Shown piece by piece: positions 1 to 7,664 of a stretch of 30,000 bases of DNA; position 1 is the first letter of the stretch, and every line of letters begins with the position of its first letter. Both the position numbers and the translations under genes were made by a program. The stretch lies in assembly GCA_905221605.1 (NCBI GenBank), contig CAJNDS010001557.1, positions 327,501-357,500 of the forward strand, read 5' to 3'. The stretch comes from Symbiodinium natans. Its lineage: Eukaryota; Sar; Dinophyceae; Suessiales; Symbiodiniaceae. The notes below the pieces were generated by a model. That model was not told the origin of the DNA. It made no database searches and saw only the letters and a program-made list of their open reading frames with translations.

Positions 1-320
1 TTTAGATTGCAGGGACCCTTGTGCGAGAATGTCGGGTTTAGGTTTGAAGGGACCCTGTCGACGGAAGTCCAAAGCGTTCGGCTCAAGAACTATCTCGTTG
101 ACCCGCACTCGCCATACTGAAAACTGAATGCTCAAACCCTACAACCGACTGGTGCCCGAAAGCCCATGCAGCCTGAATGCGCACGGCACGAAACTTTCAT
201 GGGGTGCACTTGACATTGAAAGTCGTTGCCATTTATTGTGCTGAAGAACTTGGACCCTCTAAGACACAAGCCCCAAAAGCCCCCCCCCCCCCCCCCCCAA
301 AACCCGGTCAGCGCACAAGG
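1..320. other. No exon recognised; downstream dynein intron
   Basis: On the minus strand this lies beyond the YGGRVTD exon, so it should be intron or the next exon. The next motif expected (a (R)xLxxYL block) was not found in any frame. It ends with a poly-C run at about 281-298. A plus-strand open stretch around 60-115 has no family resemblance. Confidence 0.4.
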
Positions 321-322
321 GC

Positions 323-418
323 CTACCCGAAGGCTCCTATGTAGTACCTTTTTGGGGTAGTATACTAGAACCCCCTATAACTTACCCAAAACAGAACTAC
401 ATTGGAGCCTTCGGGTAG
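323..418. mobile_element. Inverted-repeat element (96 bp), MITE/introner-like
   Basis: The left end CTACCCGAAGGCTCC is repeated inverted at the right end. The 22-nt terminal inverted repeats differ at one position. The centre is AT-rich with no ORF. It lies inside the intron that follows the YGGRVTD exon. No clear target-site duplication was seen. Confidence 0.7.
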
Positions 419-453
419 ACACTCGAAGCCCTAAGAGCACTTCGCGCCCCAGC

Positions 454-486
454 CTGTCATAGTTGTCAGTGACGCGACCCCCGTAC
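454..486 (-). CDS. Dynein heavy chain, exon 6 (YGGRVTDNYDR)
   Basis: A 33-nt exon made of one base, ten codons and two bases. It reads YGGRVTDNYD plus the start of an Arg codon, the conserved YGGRVTDxxDRR motif that directly follows LIGE in dynein heavy chains. Acceptor is CTGAG/GTAC and donor is ACAG/GC. The next intron begins at 453 and contains an inverted-repeat element at 323-418. The following C-terminal exons were not recognised in 1-320 and probably lie to the left of the window. Confidence 0.88.
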
Positions 487-535
487 CTCAGCGCTTTGCA
501 GGCTTGATGGGTGGGATGAATGACAGGTTTAGGGT

Positions 536-906
536 TGAGGGTTTAGGGTTTAGGGTTTAGGGTTCAGGGTTTAGGGTTTAGGGTTTAGGGCTCAGGGGAT
601 ACAACTGTGGTTTAGGGTTTCGGGTTTAGGATTGCGGGTTCAGGGCACACCCTGAACGCAGAACCCCAAACCGAAAAAGCGCAAGCCAGACCAGGTCCAG
701 CTGCATGGCTTCGCCAATGAGGTATCGCAAGGTCTCCCACGGCAAGACCTGCTTAGGGTTTAGGGTTTAGGGTTTAGGGTTTAGGGTTTAGAGTTTAGAG
801 TTTAGAGTTTAGGCACAGTGAGGGTGTGAACCAAGTTTACCGGAACCCGGGCATTCTGGTAGGTTGTCCGCAGGCTTAGGGTTTAGGGTTTAGGGTTTAG
901 GGTTTA
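536..906. repeat. TTTAGGG telomere-like tracts inside dynein introns
   Basis: Several TTTAGGG runs (about 536-590, 752-812 and 875-906) with variants such as TTCAGGG and TTTAGAG. They lie in the introns on either side of the PWETLRYLIGE exon, so they are interstitial rather than chromosome-terminal. Confidence 0.9.
702..748 (-). CDS. Dynein heavy chain, exon 5 (VLPWETLRYLIGEAM)
   Basis: A 47-nt exon reading VLPWETLRYLIGEAM plus two bases of a split Gln codon. PWxxLRYLIGE is one of the best conserved dynein heavy chain motifs and was the first clue to this gene. Acceptor is GCAG/GTC. Donor is CA/GCTGG (GC type), because the next exon then restores frame as Q-YGGRV. Its upstream intron (529 bp) carries TTTAGGG tracts at 752-812 and 875-906. 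Confidence 0.88.
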
Positions 907-1015
907 AGAAGGCATTGGGCATATACCCTTTTGGGGCCTAATCCTCTGCCAAAGTGGCAAGAATGATTCAATGAGAGAACAAAGTTCTAGCAATACACAA
1001 CAGCGAACGAACAAA

Positions 1016-1016
<1 letters not shown>

Positions 1017-1048
<32 letters not shown>

Positions 1049-1052
1049 GATG
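1017..1052. repeat. (GAT)n microsatellite
   Basis: ATG/GAT trinucleotide run with a few interruptions, inside a dynein intron. Confidence 0.85.
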
Positions 1053-1277
1053 GTCGTAGTAAAAAATGTTGATGGTATCTTGTGCAAAGATCCTACTCGG
1101 GGCTTGCAGGGCCCGGATAGAGGGCCTTCAGAGTTTAGGGACCTCGTGCTTATCGAGCAATGTGCGACCCTCGCCTGAAACCCCACAAACCCTCCCCGAC
1201 ACATGTATGGTCTTTGCGACCCTACACCCGAAACCCTATAAACCCTACTCGCAACATGTATGGTCTTCGTTGGGCGC

Positions 1278-1331
1278 CTCTCCTTTGTCAAAGCTCTTCT
1301 GCAAGTAGAGGTTCAGCAGTTTCGCCGACAC
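1278..1331 (-). CDS. Dynein heavy chain, exon 4 (VSAKLLNLYLQKSFDKGE)
   Basis: A 54-nt exon in phase 0, 18 codons, reading VSAKLLNLYLQKSFDKGE. It corresponds to the helix between the NESDF and PWxxLRYLIGE motifs of dynein AAA6. Acceptor is CGCAG/GTG and donor is GAG/GC. The upstream intron is 708 bp and rich in both CCCTAAA and TTTAGGG units. Confidence 0.82.
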
Positions 1332-1369
1332 CTGCGTTCCCGAAACCCTGCACCACCCCCCCCCCCCCC

Positions 1370-2030
1370 TGAACCCTAAACCCTAAACCCTCAACCCCTT
1401 ACCTTGAACCCGACACCGCAAAGCAAATATGCCCCCAACACGCAAGCAACAAACAACAAACCCCTAAACCCTAAACCCTAAACCCTAAACTCCAAAACAC
1501 CTTCAGACCCCTGCACGCCGCAAAACCCCCAGGCTGAGGAATTGAACTTCAAAGCGCGGTTCAAAGGGGATTGCGGGGTCGGAATCAGGGTTTAGACTTC
1601 AGGGCTTCAGAGGAGTGTAGAGTTCAGGGCTTAGGGGATAGGTTTTGGGCTTTAGGGATCAGAAGGGTTGAAAGTTTAGAGTAGTTTAGGGCTTGAGTTT
1701 AGGGTTTGTGGGGGTTCAGGTTTAAGTTTAGGGACTAGAGCACTTAGGGTTCAAAAGGTCTTGGAAGAACATGTTTGGTAGGCTTTCAGGCAATCCTTCA
1801 GAAACAAGTCGGGTTTAGGGTTTAGAGTTCAGGTTGGTAAGGGGGTCAGAAACCTATGAGAGTATCGGGAGTTCTCTAAAATAGGATCCCCTATTTGGGC
1901 CCCCTAAAGTACCGCACCTTCTAAAGTGCAAGCCCTAAGCCCTGCGAACCCCAGACCCTACACCCTAAGCCCTAAACCCTAAACCCTAAGCCCTACGGAC
2001 CCTAAACCCTAAACCCGAAATAGCCGTGAC
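1370..2030. repeat. Mixed-orientation telomere-like repeats
   Basis: CCCTAAA copies (1373-1400, 1445-1492, 1968-2015) alternate with degenerate TTTAGGG-type sequence (1585-1835). All of it is in the intron between the NESDF exon and the LQKSFD exon. No exon candidate was seen here. Confidence 0.85.
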
Positions 2031-2039
2031 AGGGCTCGC

Positions 2040-2072
2040 CTTGAAATCTGACTCGTTGAAGTCGTACGCAAC
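2040..2072 (-). CDS. Dynein heavy chain, exon 3 (VAYDFNESDFK)
   Basis: Another 33-nt, 11-codon exon in phase 0, reading VAYDFNESDFK. It continues GWN directly and matches the family motif YxFNxxDF. Acceptor is GGCAG/GTT. Donor is AAG/GC. The preceding intron (449 bp) holds TTTAGGG copies at 2097-2143. Confidence 0.85.
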
Positions 2073-2521
2073 CTGCCGTCGGATGAAGGGTTATTGGTTT
2101 AGGGTTTGGGGTTTGGGGTTTAGGGTTTAGGGTTGGGGGTTTAGGTGTCCTTATGCAAGATCTGCCTCCTCCCCACCCGCCCTCCACCCCAAACCACCCT
2201 TGAACAAGGGCCTAAGGAACATGTCGGCCTATCTTCCACGGTGCTGGGTGGGCCCTAGTCGGCCTGGGGAGCATGTAAGGGTTGGGGGTTTGGGAAACCT
2301 TAAACCCTAAACCCTAAACCTTAAACCGAAAACCCAAAAAACACTCGTGAACTCCCAGCAGTTGGGATTCATTCCCTCCGCAACGTTCCCTGATAAAAAT
2401 TTAACACTACTCCTGAAAATAACATGCTGAATGCTTCCGCCCTTATGTAGAAAAAAGAAAAGAAACACAACTCCTCAAAAGACCAAAAACAGCTCTAGAG
2501 AGCTGAAAGTAGCCGCGCGAC

Positions 2522-2554
2522 GTTCCAGCCAATTCGGCCGAACTTTCTTCGGTC
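2522..2554 (-). CDS. Dynein heavy chain, exon 2 (DRRKFGRIGWN)
   Basis: A 33-nt exon, exactly 11 codons, reading DRRKFGRIGWN. This is the invariant (E/D)RRKFG-x-x-GWN motif of the dynein heavy chain AAA6 region. Acceptor is GCCAG/GAC. Donor is AAC/GT, chosen because the next exon supplies VAYDF, giving the family pattern GWNxxYxFN. The upstream intron is 379 bp and contains an inverted-repeat element at 2811-2922. Confidence 0.87.
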
Positions 2555-2810
2555 CTGGCATGTGCGCGTCGAGTTAGGCAGGGGTTTATAAGGCTCAGAG
2601 TTTAGAACTTGGTTTAGGGCTGGAGGTTGGGGGGGGAGCAACTCACTAGCTCGCCGAGTGTCCATGACAGCTTCTGCCGGATACCTCAAGCATTCAAGCG
2701 TTGCTTCGGCCGTGTTCTGGGTATTGGAGTAGCGGAGGTGCGGGGTTACTTGGCCTAAAGACCGAAGTCGTCAACCCCTGAGCCTCCCAAACTAAGGCAT
2801 CACCTGCTTG

Positions 2811-2922
2811 GCAGCCCAGCAACAGTATTATTCCAAGAGCACCCCTTTTTGGGGTTAGTTAACTTACAAGGGAGCCGTGAGACCCCCCCAAAAAAAAGGG
2901 CAAAAGGGCACCGCTGGGCTAC
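2811..2922. mobile_element. GTAGCCCAG-family inverted-repeat element, copy 1
   Basis: The left end GCAGCCCAGC pairs with the right end GCTGGGCTAC. The interior shares GGGGTTAGTTA-type and GGGCACC-type blocks with copies at 8048-8157 and 8448-8551. It sits in the dynein intron 2555-2933, with its right end 11 nt from the 5' splice site. Confidence 0.8.
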
Positions 2923-2933
2923 AAAGTGGAGTC

Positions 2934-2995
2934 CTGGACCACAGCATGGAAAAAGGCCAGCACATACATCAGGGGGCGGAATCGCTCGTGGGAGC
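2934..2995 (-). CDS. Dynein heavy chain, exon 1 of 6 in window (AAA6 region)
   Basis: Minus-strand exon that enters with two bases of a split codon and then reads SHERFRPLMYVLAFFHAVVQ. The LxFFHAVVQ block sits just before the conserved RRKFG-GWN motif of AAA6 in axonemal dynein heavy chains, the motors that hydrolyse ATP to slide flagellar microtubules. The acceptor is CCCAG/G at 2996. The best donor is CAG/GA at 2933, a GA-type site. It joins in frame to the exon at 2522-2554. The PLMYVLAFFHAVVQ wording resembles the DNAH10-like (inner-arm) class from memory; the class call is tentative. The preceding exon, which should end in phase 1 and carry the EPP-x-GLK motif, was not found. Confidence 0.85.
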
Positions 2996-3009
2996 CTGGG
3001 TGCGTGCAG

Positions 3010-3700
3010 CTTCGGGCCTTTTCTGGGTTGAGGGTCTTTGGGGGTTTAGGAGTTTAGGGCTTTTGGGGCTTAGGGTGTAGTTCTTTGGGCTTAACAGGTT
3101 TAGGGCTTAGGGCTTTCGGCTCTGCAGGGAAGACTTGTTCTGAAAACACTACATGACACGGCACGTTTGAATCTGCAGCCGGCCCGAAACACCATGCTGC
3201 CAGCCCTAGCGCTGCCAGCCATAGAGAACTGCACCCTAGACGAAAGACCCGAGCACACGACATGATGTGGAAAGCGCATCTTGTCTTATCAAACAGTAGT
3301 GAACTCGGGAGTTGTGCGCCTGACACTTCTGCAACCCTTTCAGGGGCTAAACCTCGGGATGTACCACCTTACACAAACAATTCCTTAATAGGTATTACGA
3401 TCGGGGTACGAGAATCCCTATGAGGGACTGTTAGTAGACGAGGGAAAATCCCAACCCTAAACCCCTTGCACCCTCAACCCTATAAACCCTAGAAACCCTA
3501 AACCCTAGAAACCTAAACCTTTATCCCTATAATCCCTAAACCCTCGATGAATCCTATGAACATGTAACTCAATGAAAAACTTAGTGGCACTGCCGCTCCA
3601 AGGCCCCCTCTTCTCCTCCGCAGCGCACTTTGCGGTTTGGGCAAACCCTAAACCCTAAACCCCAAACCCTAAACCCTAATTCCTAAACCCGGAACCCACG
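3010..3700. other. Intergenic or intronic stretch, no gene supported
   Basis: Holds scattered telomere-like units (3040-3110, 3455-3545, 3645-3690) and an open minus frame at 3054-3326 that shows no family resemblance. A short block at 3412-3452 matches one arm of the inverted repeat at 5455-5568. Confidence 0.4.
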
Positions 3701-3704
3701 CGAT

Positions 3705-4364
3705 TCACAACTGGACTCTGCGTTCTTTGCGCAGAGGCGCTGGTGAATCGGATACATCTGGTCCAGTCACGATCGCCTTCCTCTTGACGCTCCTCTTGCT
3801 TTGTGTGGCTTCGGTTCCATGCCACACGAGTCCGCAGGAAGTCTTCTCTCCAGCTGTTGGCAGACGAACGTAAGCACCAAATTCTTCGACTAGTCTGCAT
3901 GTTGCCGCCCGAGCTTCCGCAGTGTGCTCAGCTTCAGAGGAATTCGCAGAAATGCCGCCTTTCTTTGGAGTGAAGATGCCGGGCTTATAGGTGTTCTTGT
4001 CGGCCGAATAGCGCTTGAATCGAAGTATTTTGCCATCAAGATGCCAGTGTCGCAAAGTGCGTTCCACGTCATCCTTCACTTGGCCTGATCGCGTGTAGCG
4101 TCTCGCATCATGAAGCACTCGGAATCCGAAGAAGGCACCGTACACGAGGCCCAGCTTTGTTGAAAAGTCTTGAAAAATTCCCTTTGTCTGTGCTTTCTGG
4201 CGCAGTGTGTCCCCGACTCCCGCCAAGAAGTAGTGGTTGCGAGAAGGATTCACACCCCACAAGCTCACGTGTTGATTCTCCATCTCCTTCCCCGCTCGGG
4301 AAATCAAGTGAAATAGCTCCGAACCTTGGGGACGACATAAACCCTGACTGGGCCTTTGGTTCAT
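3705..4364 (-). CDS. Hypothetical protein ORF, 219 codons
   Basis: This is the longest open reading frame in the window that is not made of simple repeats, running from ATG to stop on the minus strand. The protein is basic and mixed in composition. Recognisable stretches include VYGAFFGFRVLHDARRYT, DDVERTLRHWHLDGKILRF and a Lys-rich tail. I recognise no family. It lies upstream of the dynein exons on the same strand and is much longer than any exon seen here. It could be an intronless gene, a large exon, or a remnant of a mobile element. Starts at 4266 or 4338 in other frames overlap it and are treated as shadows. Confidence 0.35.
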   Translation of the reverse strand: MNQRPSQGLCRPQGSELFHLISRAGKEMENQHVSLWGVNPSRNHYFLAGVGDTLRQKAQTKGIFQDFSTKLGLVYGAFFGFRVLHDARRYTRSGQVKDDVERTLRHWHLDGKILRFKRYSADKNTYKPGIFTPKKGGISANSSEAEHTAEARAATCRLVEEFGAYVRLPTAGEKTSCGLVWHGTEATQSKRSVKRKAIVTGPDVSDSPAPLRKERRVQL

Positions 4365-4540
4365 ATACCTTTAAAGGGAAGATATATATATATATATAGT
4401 AGTATAGTTCATATACCGGGATTATAGGAGTATAATTAGTTCATATACCTGAATAGGGATTATGGTGGTCTAGTTCATATACCTTAAACAGGAACATCGT
4501 AGTATAGTTCAGATACCTTGATAGGGATTATAGTAGTATG
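4358..4540. repeat. Tandem repeat of about 33 bp with TTCATATACC core
   Basis: TTCATATACC or a close variant recurs at 4360, 4407, 4439, 4473 and 4507. The last four are spaced 32-34 bp and are followed by A-rich AGGGATTATAGTAGTAT-type sequence. A (TA)n run lengthens the first unit. Confidence 0.75.
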
Positions 4541-4659
4541 GGTAGATGACCCCAATCTTAGGGTTCATTTGAGTGTTTCCGAAAATAAGGGACCCCTAAT
4601 ATAAACCCCCATAGTAGGATTCCCTTATAATAAGGACCCCAGTAAGGTACCCCGAACCT

Positions 4660-5035
4660 AGGAAACCCTAAACCCTAACCCTTAACCCTAAGCCCTGAGC
4701 CCTAAACCCTACTAAACCCTAAACCCTAAACCCTAAACCCTAAACCCTAAACCCTAAACCCTAAACCCTAAACCCTAAACCCTAAACCTAAACCCTAAAC
4801 CCTACACCAAAACTCTCCTCAAGTTTCATTTGGTCCCCAAGGAACCCACCACTTCTGAGCCCTTGTTGCTTGGCCTGGCCCACTGCAAGCGAGGGGGCAT
4901 GCCTGGACTTGACACGGACTTCAGCGCCTTCAGAAGCGCGCATCCTTGCTTGTTAAGGGTTTAGGGTTTAGGGTTTAGTGTTTAGGGTTTAGGGTTTAGG
5001 GTTTAGGGCTTAGTTTAGGGTTTAGGGTTTAGGGC
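4660..5035. repeat. CCCTAAA tract then TTTAGGG tract flanking a unique island
   Basis: A CCCTAAA run at about 4663-4805 and a TTTAGGG run at about 4956-5035 flank the unique segment 4810-4955, so orientation switches across an exon candidate. This convergent/divergent arrangement is common in the window. Confidence 0.9.
4861..4927 (-). CDS. Probable exon, unknown protein
   Basis: Unique island between two telomere-like tracts. After the acceptor CTGAAG/GCG the minus strand reads ALKSVSSPGMPPRLQ and continues open. Phase 0 agrees with the end proposed for the exon at 5261-5379. The plus strand is also open, so strand rests on the pattern of neighbours. No family recognised; the 3' boundary is approximate. 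Confidence 0.3.
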
Positions 5036-5260
5036 TAAAATTCACCTAAAAACCCTCTTTACCTACAGTTTTATGGGTTATACCTACCACTTAAGGGTAG
5101 TTACTAGTAAACTGTAGGCAAGTAAAGTCCCAGGCAGGGTTTGGGGCTTCGGGAGTACGCCCTTAGCAAATAAGGGAATTCGGGTCCCGATCCTTCGGGT
5201 GATTTCTTACAGAGGATACTGGTTCCCCAAAAAGCCCCACATGTGCATTTTGGAGCGCAC

Positions 5261-5379
5261 AAGCGTCGCTTCCGCTTCGCTATCCCAAGCTCTTCCAGCA
5301 AGCCATCTTGGCGATGGGGACCCAACGCTTTCAGCTTCGAAAGGCGCGCGACACGCTTCTTTCGAAGAGCGTCTTCGAC
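5261..5379 (-). CDS. Probable exon, unknown protein
   Basis: Unique island read from acceptor CGAAG/GTC in phase 1 as RRSSKEACRAPFEAESV and on through WLAGRAWDSEAEATL. A second minus frame (KVEDALRKKRVARLSKL) and the plus strand are open too, so the frame is not certain. The chosen frame agrees in phase with the exon at 5749-5819. Confidence 0.35.
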
Positions 5380-5454
5380 CTTCGAAGTCCAAATGAACCT
5401 CAAAAAGGGTTTATGGGTTCATGTACCTTAGTAGGAACTAGAGTAGTACAGGTT

Positions 5455-5568
5455 GGGATGTTTCCCCTTATGCTAACAGTCCGTGATAGGGATTACAATT
5501 AGCGGGGTGGGGGGGGTGGGGTACTATAATCCCCTATTGAGGACTGTTAGTACAGGGGGAAACATCCC
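5455..5568. mobile_element. Inverted-repeat element (114 bp)
   Basis: GGGATGTTTCCCC at the left is matched by its inverse at the right, and the arms continue imperfectly for about 40 nt through CTAACAGTCC. A G-rich loop lies at 5501-5522. A third copy of one arm lies at 3412-3452. Confidence 0.75.
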
Positions 5569-5748
5569 AAAGTATAGGGTATACTGACGTACGGGTTATT
5601 TTCCTTGTACACCAAATATATACACTCACCAGTATTCAAACGGGACCTTATATACTCACCAACAACAGTAATACAAACCCTGCTTCACATGCCCCCAATT
5701 TTAGGGTTTAGGGTTTAGGGTTTAGGGTTTGGGACCAAGGAACATGGC

Positions 5749-5819
5749 CATCTCTGTTTAGCTTCTCGAGCTCGGGAAGCAAACCGCGCAACCAGCAGAG
5801 GGATTCGGACTCTTCCACA
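5749..5819 (-). CDS. Probable exon, unknown protein (VEESESLCWLRGLLPELEKL)
   Basis: Minus-strand unique island. After acceptor GGACAG it reads VEESESLCWLRGLLPELEKL, an amphipathic Leu-rich helix. The frame follows in phase from the exon at 6258-6333 (AA/T). In phase 0 the alternative reading CGRVRIPLLVARFASRA is also open. The 18 bases just upstream of the exon are duplicated at 6038-6055. No family recognised. Confidence 0.4.
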
Positions 5820-6257
5820 CTGTCCAGGCCTGTGCCAGGGGGTTTAGGGTTTAGGGTTGAGGGTTGAGGGTTTAGGGTTTACTCTATGCTACCCCCGCTA
5901 GGGGTTCCCCCTTGAATAGCCTTAGTTAGGCTTAATTCTCCCTAAATAGCCTTAAATATGATGGGGGGGGGGGGGAACCAGCGGGGAGGGCGGGGGGGGA
6001 TAGTATAGAGGAGGCAGTAGGGCAAGCCATGACACAATGTCCAGGCCTGTGCCAGCCAGGGGAGTACACCAGCGCCCAAAACGCAAAGGCTGGCTCCCCC
6101 AGCTATAGATCCCTTCATTTTTCTGTTTCCTGACTTCTCCCAAAACCAAGAAAAAAAGGTTAACCGCTCATTCTTCCAACTAAAAAAGGACAATCCTACT
6201 AAAACAAAAAAATGAAGCCCAAAAAGGTTTAAAGTCCAACTATGGCGAGGTATAAGC

Positions 6258-6333
6258 TTCTCCCTCAGCTCCTTCAGCGGTACCTCTGCGACCAAGCTCT
6301 CGATGTTGTCGTCCATGACGACCAAATGAGCAC
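6258..6333 (-). CDS. Exon downstream of introner (HLVVMDDNIESL)
   Basis: Minus strand, phase 1 entry, reading AHLVVMDDNIESLVAE and then VPLKELRE. It joins in frame to the exon at 6426-6456 once the 92-nt inverted-repeat intron is removed, giving PKG-AHLVV. Donor is GAGAA/GC, with an alternative GT donor after VAE at 6284. Function not recognised. Confidence 0.6.
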
Positions 6334-6425
6334 CTGAAGGTTCATGATACTTACTAACCACTTATATAACTGTACTTATAACCCTACTTATAACTGGTTA
6401 GTAAGTACCATGAACCTCCAAGCAC
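6334..6425 (-). mobile_element. Introner: inverted-repeat element forming a complete 92-nt intron
   Basis: The element (6338-6417) has 23-nt terminal inverted repeats, GGTTCATG-x-TACTTACTAACCA, with one mismatch. The 7-base sequence AGCACCT is present on both sides (6329-6335 and 6421-6427). On the minus strand these copies supply AAAG/GTGCT as donor and TTCAG/GTGCT as acceptor. Excision restores an open frame across the join. The middle is a short GTTATAAGTA tandem. This is the pattern of an intron made by insertion of a transposable element. Confidence 0.8.
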
Positions 6426-6456
6426 CTTTGGGAGCCGCTTCTTCCATGAAGCGCAC
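6426..6456 (-). CDS. Exon upstream of introner (VRFMEEAAPKG)
   Basis: Minus-strand exon of 31 nt starting after GCCAG/GTG in phase 0. It reads VRFMEEAAPK plus one base and is completed to Gly by the next exon. The frame is open further upstream, so the exon may start earlier at CACCAG (6486). Product unknown. Confidence 0.5.
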
Positions 6457-6486
6457 CTGGCTGCTGTAGCCGGTACGCACACTGGT

Positions 6487-6810
6487 GTGTGGGGGGGTAA
6501 GGTTTAGGGTTTAGGGTTCAAGGGGGGTTTAGGGTTTAGGGCTAGTAATTGAGGGGGGCGCGCGTAGCCGGCACGCACACTGGGGTGGGGTTGGGGGGGG
6601 GGGGGGGGGGTAAGGTTTAGGGAATGTGGGTTTTAAGGGGTTTCGGGTTTAGGGTAAGAAAGTAAATTCAGCCCTTAACATACCGCACAGCCAACAAAAG
6701 CAAGGATCAAAAAGCTGTATCCAGGTTACCCATTCTAAACCCTAAACCCTAAACCCTAAACCCTAAACCCTAAACCCTAAACCCTAAACCCTAAACCCTA
6801 AACCTCTTCA
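6487..6810. repeat. TTTAGGG and CCCTAAA tracts with poly-G
   Basis: TTTAGGG at about 6501-6541, a poly-G run at 6593-6610, and a clean CCCTAAA array of about ten copies at 6734-6806. No exon seen in between. Confidence 0.9.
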
Positions 6811-6851
6811 CTCCCCACCTGCAGATGCGCCCCGCGCACGCCGACCACGAC

Positions 6852-6914
6852 TCTCTCCGCCCAAGGGGTGTCGCGAAGTGCCGACGAGTACCTTCCGGAG
6901 GTCCACGCGCTGTC
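6852..6914 (-). CDS. Probable exon, unknown protein (DSAWTSGRYSSALRDTPWAER)
   Basis: A 63-nt exon in phase 0 between acceptor CCAAG/GAC and donor AGA/GT. It reads DSAWTSGRYSSALRD then TPWAER, and the frame stays open beyond. A second minus frame (QRVDLRKVLVGTSRH) is also open. Phase 0 on both sides fits its neighbours. No family recognised. Confidence 0.4.
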
Positions 6915-6992
6915 CTTGGATGGCCCCTAAAAACCCTCTGACAGAGGGTTTAGGGTTTAGGGTTTAGGGTTTAGGGGGTTTAGGGTTTAGGG

Positions 6993-7048
6993 ATATGATC
7001 CTCTTGAACCTTACAAGACGCAATATAAAACATCCCAAGGGCCTGCCT
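6993..7048. repeat. Dispersed repeat, ATATGATCCTCTT / CCCAAGGGCCT family
   Basis: ATATGATCCTCTTGAACC, then CAATATAAAA, then TCCCAAGGGCCT. The same order of blocks appears at about 9003-9057 and, diverged, at 8818-8880. Probably part of a mobile element family; ends not defined. Confidence 0.6.
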
Positions 7049-7127
7049 AGTATCCGTGTGAGATACGAAGATCAGGCACCGACCTTGGGGACCACATAGG
7101 GCCCTAAAAGGGTTTAGGGTTCATGCA

Positions 7128-7220
7128 CCTTCATAGGGTTTAGGGTTTAGGGTTTAATTAGGGTTTAGGGTTTAGGGTTTAGGGTTTAGGGTTTAGGGTT
7201 TAGGATTTCGGGTTTAGGGT
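7128..7220. repeat. TTTAGGG tract
   Basis: About ten heptamers with one ATTA interruption and a TTTCGGG unit. Confidence 0.9.
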
Positions 7221-7300
7221 CCTAAATTATGGTAGTATATAACCCCAATGTAGGGGTTTCATTTGGTTTCCAAGGCACGCCACGCTTCTGGTCCAAGTGC

Positions 7301-7340
7301 CTGCTCCAGGGCGTGCAGCGTTAGCTCTCTGAGGCCTTTC
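7301..7340 (-). CDS. Probable short exon, unknown protein
   Basis: After acceptor CCCAG/G the minus strand reads KGLRELTLHALEQ to a GC donor, and the frame remains open through ALGPEAWRAL. Helical, no family recognised. Confidence 0.35.
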
Positions 7341-7399
7341 CTGGGCTCCGTTTGTTGGGAAACTTCTACTAAGCTGCCAGTATAGAGGTTACCTGCATA

Positions 7400-7560
7400 T
7401 ATGAAAATATATTGACAATTATAAGAAGAATAAGAATAGCAATAATAAAAATAATGATAGAGATAATCATAATAAGAAGAAGAATAGTAACAGCCATAGA
7501 AGTACTACTAACACTAATTTCCGAAACCCACTTATGGCAACAGAAGCCAAAAGAGTGTAC
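7400..7560. other. A/T-rich low-complexity stretch
   Basis: Purine-rich AATAAGAAGAATAG-type sequence. Open frames here encode only Ile/Arg/Lys low-complexity peptides and are not genes. Confidence 0.7.
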
Positions 7561-7664
7561 CAATAACAAGAATACGAATAGTCACATCAAGTTCTGGTGC
7601 CCTCTTTTGGCCTTAGAAGTCTAAAAGCTCCTGAACAGGAATTTAGGCTCTCATGGCTGCGGGC

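Noticed and set aside
820-880. Island reading LRTTYQNARVPVNL, resembling the dynein GLK-N-RATY motif
   Set aside because: It lies downstream of exons that should follow that motif, inside the intron between LQKSFDKGE and PWETLRYLIGE. Order is wrong and no splice sites fit.
2640-2735. Minus-strand open stretch (ATLECLRYPAEAVMDTRR) as an extra dynein exon
   Set aside because: The exons at 2934 and 2522 join perfectly without it, and it has no counterpart in dynein heavy chains.
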